From Treponema sp. (GTDB lineage Bacteria; Spirochaetota; Spirochaetia; Treponematales; Breznakiellaceae): a stretch of DNA of 16,926 nt. The first letter of the stretch is position 1. The number at the start of each line of letters is the position of its first letter. Location of the stretch: NCBI GenBank assembly GCA_031288005.1, contig JAITSE010000041.1:1-16926 (forward strand), in the 5' to 3' direction. The notes under the pieces were generated by a model, which was given only the letters and a program-made list of their open reading frames with translations, was not told where the DNA came from and searched no databases. A program made the translations under genes and the position numbers. Shown piece by piece: positions 1 through 4,855 of this stretch.

Positions 1-173
1 GCGGTCTCGCCGCTCTCCCATTGATAAGTGATGGTTCCGGTTCCCTCAAGCTGAGTGGTATCAACGCTCAGCTCCGCGCCAACTGTGGCTTCTTCGCTGA
101 TGCTGACCTTGCCCTCAAGAGCCGGGTCTCCGGCGGGGCTGCTGGTGATCTTCCGGCACCCCCCCCCCCCCAT
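1..173 (-). CDS. Ig-like repeat surface protein, partial (leaves window at base 1)
   Basis: The minus-strand frame is open through the window edge. After the homopolymer it reads ITSSPAGDPALEGKVSIS, EEATVGAELSVDTTQLEG and TGTITYQWESGET. The pattern of VSI, 8-10 residues, VG, a short beta strand with a D-T pair, then G-x-I-x-YQW is that of bacterial Ig-like repeat domains found in tandem in large secreted or outer-surface treponemal proteins (family knowledge). Only about one domain is visible. An ATG at 171-173 sits directly before a run of glycine codons made by the G tract, but I doubt it is the real start: no signal peptide follows and the DNA beyond it is hairpin-rich intergenic sequence. 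More likely the gene is joined here to foreign sequence by an assembly fault, or truncated. Function beyond adhesin-like or surface display cannot be stated. Confidence 0.5.
   Translation of the reverse strand, partial: MGGGGCRKITSSPAGDPALEGKVSISEEATVGAELSVDTTQLEGTGTITYQWESGET
159..171. repeat. 13-base poly-C tract (poly-G on minus strand)
   Basis: Thirteen consecutive C at the junction between the Ig-like fragment and intergenic sequence. Either a slippage-prone tract at the start of a surface-protein frame or an artefact of the same type as the 94-G run that closes the window. Confidence 0.9.
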
Positions 174-244
174 ACCAGGAAGAGGGCCAATGCCGCAAGC
201 GCGGCTTTTCCGCCAAAACTTTCTCTTTTCATACCAAGACTCCT

Positions 245-303
245 GCAAGCGGCAGAGCCGCTTGCTTGGGAGTTTTTGCCCCGCTACGCAGGTCAAAAAC
301 TCC
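245..303. repeat. Structured intergenic repeat, family 2, copy 1 (short form)
   Basis: Two hairpins in tandem: arms 245-253 and 257-265 with a three-base loop, then 269-278 with 294-303. The frame TGCAAGCG ... CGCTTGCTT-GGGAGTTTTT ... TCAAAAACTCCACGC reappears at 3500-3653 with different hairpin tips, which is why I treat the two as copies of one element. Confidence 0.6.
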
Positions 304-504
304 ACGCATATTTTTACGGGTTTCTTACGAAGCCGTGCGTCCCTATAGGCCGCTTAGCAAGCATTATATCACATACATAGAAGCCCTGGCAATGATTTTT
401 ACAAGAAAGCGAAAGATTTTACAAAGTAGCAATTTGCGAAGCAAATTGCAGGGATCAGACCCCGTCCGGAGGACCGGCCCGGGAACCAGCCCTAAGGACC
501 AGCC

Positions 505-531
505 CGGGGTGGCAAGCCCCCCGCGTTTTTT
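505..531 (+). terminator. Weak terminator/attenuator-like hairpin before lysC
   Basis: A short GC stem (505-509 with 519-523) is followed by CG and six T (526-531), ending 44 bases before the lysC start. No forward gene is visible upstream, so if functional it would lie inside the lysC leader and could act as an attenuator. The stem is only 5 bp, so this is tentative. Confidence 0.3.
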
Positions 532-575
532 GCTATTCTGTCTTGGCCGCCGCTGCGCGGTCCCGGAGGAAGATC

Positions 576-1958
576 GTGATTGTGATGAAGTTTGGAGGAA
601 GCTCGGTGGCGGATGCGGAAAGGATACGCCGCATGGGTGAAATTGTCAGAAGCCGGCTCTCCGGCAGGCCGGTACTGGTCCTTTCGGCAATGGGCGACAC
701 CACAGATTACCTGCTGGAAGCCTCTGACCTGGCGCTGCGGGAACGCTCCGTGTCAATTCAACGGATTGAAAGCCTCCACCTCAAAACGATTGAGGCCCTG
801 GGGCTGGCTCAGGCGGTTCAGGAATCAATACGCCCCCTTTTCGTGGAATTGCGGGACCTTCTCACGGGGATTTCCCTGATCCGGGAGCTTACAGCGCGGA
901 CGCGGGATTACCTTGTGTCCTTTGGAGAGCGGCTTTCTGTGCGAATAGCCGCGGCATACCTTGAGTCAGCCGGCATAAAGGCCCGGCCCGTGGACGCCTG
1001 GGACGCGGGCTTCCTGTCTGACGCGAATTACACTTTCGCGGAGCTGCTGCCTGAAACCTGGGAGCGTATCCCGAAGGCGCTGAAGCCTCTTGTGGACGGG
1101 GGAATACTGCCCGTTGTTACCGGCTTCATTGCAAAAGACCAGAGCGGCAGCATCACAACCCTGGGACGGGGAGGCTCAGACCTTTCCGCCACGGTTATCG
1201 CGGCGGCTTCCGGCGCGGAGGAAGTCCAGGTCTGGAAGGATGTGGACGGCATACTCACCGCTGATCCCCGGCTTGTGAAGGACGCCCGCCCTGTGGAGTC
1301 GGTTACCTACGAGGAAGCCGCGGAACTGGCCTATTTCGGCGCCCAGGTTCTGCACCCCCGGGCCATGCAGCCCTGCATGAAGACGGGAACGCCGGTTGTT
1401 GTGAAGAATTCTTTTAATCCCGGCGCGGCGGGGACCCGGATTGGGGCAAAACGGGACAGAAAGAGCGGCCCGGTTCAGGCGATCACTTCCAGACGGAATC
1501 TTACGCTCGTGGATATTGTGTCAACGCGAATGGTGGGCCAGTCCGGGTTTTTGGGAAAGGTCTTTAGCTGTTTTGCCGAACACGATATATCCGTGGATAT
1601 GGTGGCAACCAGTGAAGTTTCAATTTCCCTGACCCTGGACGCGGTTCACGATTTAGCGGCCCTGAAAAGGGACCTGAGCAGGATTGCCAGCGTGGAGATC
1701 AAAACCGGCAAGGCCGTCGTTACAATCATCGGGGATGTATCGCGCTCTTCCCGGATTCTCCAGAGGGCCTTCGGGGTCTGCGCGGACCTGGGCGTAGCTG
1801 TCCAGATGGTCTCCCAGGGGGCCAGCAAGGTGAACATAAGCTTCATCGTAAACGACATTCAGGCGGGCGATGTTGTCAAAGGACTGCATAAAAATTACTT
1901 CGGGGATTCTTCCACTCAGGAAGACATGGACGGAAGCCCTAGCGGGAGCCCTAGCTAA
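576..1958 (+). CDS. lysC: Aspartate kinase (monofunctional, two ACT domains)
   Basis: Phosphorylates L-aspartate with ATP, the first step towards lysine, diaminopimelate, threonine and methionine. The N-terminal amino-acid kinase motif KFGGSSV is at residues 5-11. Further in are SFGERLS and GRGGSDLSA (nucleotide and aspartate site). Two ACT modules follow at the C-terminus ([19 protein letters not shown] ... and [12 protein letters not shown] ...), the usual site of allosteric control by lysine or threonine. I chose the GTG at 576 because GGAGGA at 565-570 lies 5 bases upstream and it gives the family-typical beginning [11 protein letters not shown]; a TTG at 543 would extend it by 11 residues. 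Length is 460 residues, normal for the family. The C-terminal tail is a low-complexity GSPSGSPS made by a short DNA repeat. dapB starts 23 bases after its stop, so the two are co-transcribed. Confidence 0.96.
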   Translation: MIVMKFGGSSVADAERIRRMGEIVRSRLSGRPVLVLSAMGDTTDYLLEASDLALRERSVSIQRIESLHLKTIEALGLAQAVQESIRPLFVELRDLLTGISLIRELTARTRDYLVSFGERLSVRIAAAYLESAGIKARPVDAWDAGFLSDANYTFAELLPETWERIPKALKPLVDGGILPVVTGFIAKDQSGSITTLGRGGSDLSATVIAAASGAEEVQVWKDVDGILTADPRLVKDARPVESVTYEEAAELAYFGAQVLHPRAMQPCMKTGTPVVVKNSFNPGAAGTRIGAKRDRKSGPVQAITSRRNLTLVDIVSTRMVGQSGFLGKVFSCFAEHDISVDMVATSEVSISLTLDAVHDLAALKRDLSRIASVEIKTGKAVVTIIGDVSRSSRILQRAFGVCADLGVAVQMVSQGASKVNISFIVNDIQAGDVVKGLHKNYFGDSSTQEDMDGSPSGSPS

Positions 1959-1973
1959 AGCCCTAACGGGAGG
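1932..1973 (+). repeat. Short tandem repeat across the lysC stop and dapB ribosome-binding site
   Basis: The unit AGCCCTAGCGGG (also AGCCCTAACGGG) occurs about three times, imperfectly. It encodes the GSPSGSPS tail of aspartate kinase, includes the stop codon, and its last unit supplies the GGGAGG of dapB. Confidence 0.6.
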
Positions 1974-1981
1974 ATGTGAAC

Positions 1982-2773
1982 ATGAACATTGCTATTATCG
2001 GATACGGAAAGATGGGGAAACTTATTGAGCGGCATATCCTGGAAAGGGGCCACCGCGTGGCTGCGATTGTGGATCCCGGGGCGCCGGCAGAAAGCGGAAG
2101 TCCTTCGGGCGCGCAAATTTGCCGGAATGCCGGGGAAGCGCCCGGCCTTGAGAAGGCGGACGCGGCTATTGAGTTTACCCGGCCTGACACCGCGGCGGGA
2201 AACATTTTCGCCATGATAGAGCGGCGCATTCCTCTTGTTGTGGGGACTACGGGCTGGCTTGACAGGCTGGAAGAGATACGCCGCGCCGTGGAAGCTGCGG
2301 GGGCTTCCCTTTTGTGGTCGTCTAATTTTTCCCTTGGGGTGAACCTCTTTTACAGGATCGCCGCTTATGCCGCCCGCCTTGTTGACCCTTTTCCTGAGTA
2401 CGATGCGGGAGGCTGGGAAGCCCACCACAATAAAAAGGCCGACAGTCCGTCCGGAACCGCCAAGACCCTTGTGGAAGGCGTGCTGGCCCAGATGAGCCGC
2501 AAGAGCGCGCCGGTATGGGAAACTCTGGACCGGCCCCCTAAGGCGGAGGAGCTTCACTATCCCAGCCTGCGGACGGGATCCATACCGGGAACGCACACTA
2601 TGATCTTCGATTCCCCGGCTGACTCCATAGAGCTTATCCACAGGGCGCGGAACCGGGAGGGCTTCGCTTCCGGGGCGGTCCAGGCCGCTGAATGGCTTAC
2701 GCAGTCCGGTTCCGGGGAAGCCCGGCAAGGAGTCTTTACTATGGATGATGTTTTGGCGGATTTGGGACTGTAG
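1982..2773 (+). CDS. dapB: 4-hydroxy-tetrahydrodipicolinate reductase
   Basis: Reduces the dihydrodipicolinate precursor with NAD(P)H in the diaminopimelate/lysine pathway, which feeds cell-wall synthesis. It shows an N-terminal Rossmann fold with GYGKMG, EFTRPDTAAGN, the VVGTTGW motif, the SNFSLGVNLFY segment that opens the catalytic domain, the signature EAHHNKKADSPSGTAK (catalytic His-His and Lys) and a C-terminal IPGTHTMIF/AVQAAEWL region. About 263 residues, the family norm. The ATG at 1982 is preferred over the in-frame GTG at 1976 because GGGAGG (1968-1973) is 8 bases before the ATG and only 2 before the GTG. It directly follows lysC on the same strand, so the pair looks like a two-gene operon; dapA is not in the window. 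Confidence 0.97.
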   Translation: MNIAIIGYGKMGKLIERHILERGHRVAAIVDPGAPAESGSPSGAQICRNAGEAPGLEKADAAIEFTRPDTAAGNIFAMIERRIPLVVGTTGWLDRLEEIRRAVEAAGASLLWSSNFSLGVNLFYRIAAYAARLVDPFPEYDAGGWEAHHNKKADSPSGTAKTLVEGVLAQMSRKSAPVWETLDRPPKAEELHYPSLRTGSIPGTHTMIFDSPADSIELIHRARNREGFASGAVQAAEWLTQSGSGEARQGVFTMDDVLADLGL

Positions 2774-2775
2774 GT

Positions 2776-2794
2776 CTGAGACCGCAGGTCTCAG
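2776..2794. terminator. Hairpin between convergent dapB and hlyIII stops
   Basis: A perfect 8-bp stem (2776-2783 with 2787-2794) with a GCA loop fills the 22 bases between the two stop codons. There is no T tract, so it is either a shared bidirectional stop signal or only an mRNA 3' end stabiliser. Its TGAGACC/GGTCTCA core recurs in hairpins at 3579-3593 and, with a mismatch, 7762-7777. Confidence 0.45.
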
Positions 2795-2795
2795 C

Positions 2796-3464
2796 TTACC
2801 GCGTCAACAGCCAGACTGAGACCCAGTGGCAGGCGGCGCCGGCCAGGACAAAGACGTGCCAGACTACATGGGCGCCTCTCATGCGGGGCCTGCTGTACCA
2901 GATTGTTCCCAAAGTATAGAAAACCCCGCCCGCGCCAAGAAAGATAAGGCTCATGGGGGGCAGAGACCTGCTCAGAGGGAGCCAGCCCGCCGCGATTGCC
3001 CAGCCCATGAGGATGTAGACGGCTAATTCCACTTTTTTGATAAACTTCAGGTTGGCTGCGTAGAGGACTATCCCGGCGGCGGCCAGAGTCCATTCAAAAA
3101 TCAAGAAGGCCAGGCCAAAGCCGCCTTTTAGCCCAAGCAGGCAGAAGGGAGTGTAGGTCCCGGCGATAAGAAGGTAAATCGCGCAGTGATCCAGCTTCCT
3201 TAAAACTATTTTGGCCCCTTTATGCTGTATGGCGTGGTAGAGTGTGGAAATCAGGAACATGACCGTCATGGAAGCGGCGAATACCCCGCAGGCCGCTCTC
3301 GCCGGTCCGCCGCCTGCTCCGGGGTCCATAGTTATTGCCGTAAATCCGGACGCCGCCAGGAGCGCTCCGAGGCCGTGAAGTATGGAATTGGCTGTTTCTT
3401 CCACCGGGGTCTGAAAAGGAAGCGCCCGTGAAAGAAGGCTGTGTTTTTCGTATTGCCGTGCCAT
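2796..3464 (-). CDS. Haemolysin III / PAQR family integral membrane protein
   Basis: A 222-residue, seven-helix membrane protein of the haemolysin III (YqfA/PAQR) family. Visible signatures are ETANSILHGLGALLA near residues 23-37, STLYHA (73-78, conserved His77), LDHCAIYLLIAGTYTPF (91-107, conserved Asp92-His93), and a last helix with WHVFVLAGAACHW carrying two more histidines. In PAQR proteins these Ser/Asp/His residues form a zinc site linked to lipid-hydrolase-like activity. Bacterial members are often called haemolysins, but their physiological role in most species is unsettled. No obvious ribosome-binding site precedes the ATG at 3464, and no other start keeps the first helix complete. 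It converges on dapB; the gene upstream on its strand is argF, about 270 bases away across a structured repeat. Confidence 0.92.
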   Translation of the reverse strand: MARQYEKHSLLSRALPFQTPVEETANSILHGLGALLAASGFTAITMDPGAGGGPARAACGVFAASMTVMFLISTLYHAIQHKGAKIVLRKLDHCAIYLLIAGTYTPFCLLGLKGGFGLAFLIFEWTLAAAGIVLYAANLKFIKKVELAVYILMGWAIAAGWLPLSRSLPPMSLIFLGAGGVFYTLGTIWYSRPRMRGAHVVWHVFVLAGAACHWVSVWLLTR

Positions 3465-3738
3465 GGCCTATAGGACACGGCAAAAGCGCCTAGGTTGCGT
3501 GCAAGCGTGGGACCGGAGGTCCCACGCTTGCTTAGGAATTTTGAGATTCAAGCAGGCTTGCAACCCGCAAAGAAACCGGAGACCGGAGGTCTCATGGTTT
3601 CACGGGTTGCTTCGGAGTTTGTTCGGGCAGATCGAGTCTCAAAACTCCATGCACTGGTTCGCCGGTCCGTCAGGCGTACTGTTGACGCATCGTCAGGCGT
3701 ACACCTGACGCGCCGTCTGATGGACTGCGCGCGGAAAT
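3465..3738. other. Intergenic multi-hairpin region between argF and hlyIII
   Basis: No gene seen. Nearly the whole region can fold: a 14-bp perfect stem (3501-3514 with 3518-3531), an enclosing 12-bp stem with one mismatch (3535-3546 with 3637-3648) holding further nested stems, and a third arm around 3665-3725 with an inner 7-bp stem (3691-3697 with 3704-3710). The motif GTCAGGCGTAC occurs twice (3669-3679 and 3692-3702). Confidence 0.7.
3501..3648. repeat. Structured intergenic repeat, family 2, copy 2 (expanded form)
   Basis: Same frame as 245-303: TGCAAGCG ... CGCTTGCTT-AGGAATTTT ... CTCAAAACTCCATGC. The first hairpin tip is longer here (14-bp arms, GGA loop). The second stem (3535-3546 with 3637-3648) encloses about 90 bases instead of 15, including nested stems 3560-3567 with 3603-3610, 3572-3577 with 3596-3601, and 3579-3584 with 3588-3593. 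Confidence 0.65.
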
Positions 3739-3748
3739 TTAGTTTCCG
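3732..3748 (-). terminator. Small hairpin spanning the argF stop codon
   Basis: CGGAAA and TTTCCG arms (6 bp, 5-base loop) with the argF stop inside the loop. No T tract follows on the minus strand, so it is a weak candidate for transcript-end processing rather than a proven terminator. Confidence 0.3.
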
Positions 3749-4683
3749 AGTGTCGCCAGCATGACGGCTTTTATTGTATGCTTGCGGTTCTCCGCTTCGT
3801 CCCAGACGCGGCTCTGGGGGCCTTCGATTACATTCACGGCGACTTCTTCGCCCTTCACGGCCGGGAGGCAGTGGAGAAATATGCTGTCTTTGCGTCCGGT
3901 TTTGTCCATTAGGGCCTGATTGACCTGATAGGGTCTGAGGAGGGAAAGCCGCTCTTCCCGCATGGCTTCCTCGCCCATGGAAACCCAGACGTCCGTGTAA
4001 ACGGCGTCAGCCCCTTCAACAAAGGCGGCGTCTGAGACGGCGCGGATTTCCGCTCCGGACGCCGCGGCCAGGGAAGCGCATTTCTCCAGCGTTCCCGCGT
4101 CAGGGGCAAGGCCGGGGGGCGTAATCACGGTAAAATGAATCCCCAGCTTGGCGCATATCACCATGAGGGAGCGGGACACATTGTTCCGTCCGTCGCCCAC
4201 AAAGCAGAGCTTCTTGCCCCGGCCTGGGCCGAAACTTTCTTCCAGGGTCATTATGTCGGCAAGGGCCTGAGTGGGATGGAAAGCGTCGGTAAGGCCGTTG
4301 TAGACCGGAATGCCCGAATAACGGGCCAGGGTTTCCGCTGCGGCCTGGCTGAAGCCGCGGAACTGAATGGCGCTGAACATACGGCCCAGAACGCGGGCTG
4401 TGTCCTCAAGGGATTCCTTGGCCCCAAGCTGTATATCCTGGGTGGAGAGGAATACCGGATGCCCGCCTTCTTCCGCAAAGGCGGTTTCAAAGGCGCAGCG
4501 GGTTCTTGTGGAGCGTTTCTCGAAAATCATCGCGAGGGTTTTGCCCTTAAAACGCTCATGGACCTCGCCCCGCCGCTTTTCCGCTTTTACCTGACTGGAA
4601 AGCTCCAACAGGCGGCGGATTTCTTCTTCAGTATAGTCCAGCCAGGTCAAGAGGGATCGTCCCTTAAAAGATTCCAAAGTCAT
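3739..4683 (-). CDS. argF: Ornithine carbamoyltransferase
   Basis: Makes citrulline from ornithine and carbamoyl phosphate in the cytoplasm (arginine synthesis, or the reverse direction in arginine catabolism). All signatures are present: FEKRSTRTRCAFE (carbamoyl-phosphate loop), HPTQALADI, FVGDGRNNVSRSL, DVWVSMGEE (the SMG ornithine loop that separates it from aspartate carbamoyltransferase), HCLPA with the catalytic Cys, and DEAENRKHTIKAVML at the C-terminus. It has 314 residues, normal length. Translation starts at the ATG whose complement is 4681-4683, with GGAGG six bases upstream. No other arg genes are in the window, so pathway direction cannot be read from context. A promoter with an internal palindrome and repeated AAATGAATTT lies directly upstream. 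Confidence 0.97.
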   Translation of the reverse strand: MTLESFKGRSLLTWLDYTEEEIRRLLELSSQVKAEKRRGEVHERFKGKTLAMIFEKRSTRTRCAFETAFAEEGGHPVFLSTQDIQLGAKESLEDTARVLGRMFSAIQFRGFSQAAAETLARYSGIPVYNGLTDAFHPTQALADIMTLEESFGPGRGKKLCFVGDGRNNVSRSLMVICAKLGIHFTVITPPGLAPDAGTLEKCASLAAASGAEIRAVSDAAFVEGADAVYTDVWVSMGEEAMREERLSLLRPYQVNQALMDKTGRKDSIFLHCLPAVKGEEVAVNVIEGPQSRVWDEAENRKHTIKAVMLATLGN

Positions 4684-4710
4684 AAAGCCTCCGTACTAAA
4701 TGAATTTCAG

Positions 4711-4738
4711 ATTAGACTAGACAAATGAATTTTGTCCA
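4711..4738 (-). promoter_or_regulatory. Probable argF promoter with candidate operator
   Basis: On the minus strand TGGACA (complement of 4733-4738) and TCTAAT (complement of 4711-4716) are 16 bases apart. Between them lies a GACAAA/TTTGTC palindrome (4720-4736), and the 10-mer AAATGAATTT occurs at 4698-4707 and again at 4723-4732. TGAAT-type half sites resemble arginine-repressor boxes, but spacing differs from the classic 18-bp box, so the regulator is not identified. Confidence 0.5.
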
Positions 4739-4800
4739 GCGTCCGCTAAAAACACAAACCGCAAAAACTAGACGCCAAACAGCTTTACGGCAGCCGGGGT

Positions 4801-4830
4801 TTGAAACCGTCTAAGATTATAGTGTATACT
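4801..4830 (+). promoter_or_regulatory. Promoter of the 927-residue protein gene
   Basis: TTGAAA (4801-4806), 18 bases, TATACT (4825-4830); transcription would start near 4837, about 19 bases before the ATG at 4856. It is divergent from the argF promoter. Confidence 0.55.
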
Positions 4831-4855
4831 GACTTCAGGCGGAATTGCGAAGTCT

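Larger units (their letters stand above)
174..575. other. Intergenic leader of lysC, hairpin-rich, no gene seen
   Basis: I see no credible gene here. It contains a palindrome with 9-bp arms and an AGA loop (245-265), a 10-bp stem with a 15-base loop (269-278 with 294-303), a palindrome with 9-bp arms and a GAA loop (429-449), two near-identical GC-rich direct repeats (472-484 GGACCGGCCCGGG and 497-509 GGACCAGCCCGGG), and a weak terminator-like hairpin just before lysC. No convincing promoter with both boxes was found, so the transcription start of lysC is unresolved. The 245-303 part matches the element at 3501-3648. Confidence 0.6.

Noticed and set aside
21..380. 119-codon forward frame across the 5' end
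   Set aside because: It runs antisense to the Ig-like frame, then through the C tract (poly-Pro) and hairpins; no start signal and no protein features.
174..575. Lysine riboswitch before lysC
   Set aside because: I looked for the conserved purine-rich core and multi-helix layout and did not find it; only simple hairpins are visible.
1955..2728. 257-codon open frame on the minus strand
   Set aside because: Antisense shadow of dapB in GC-rich DNA; composition is rich in Arg/Pro/Gly as expected of a shadow.
3465..3738. CRISPR array or tRNA-like cluster, because of the repeated short motifs
   Set aside because: Repeats are inverted and nested, not evenly spaced direct repeats with unique spacers; no cas gene and no cloverleaf.
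4135..4728. 197-codon open frame on the plus strand
   Set aside because: It is antisense to argF, whose protein is unmistakable; the frame has no ribosome-binding site and no family features.
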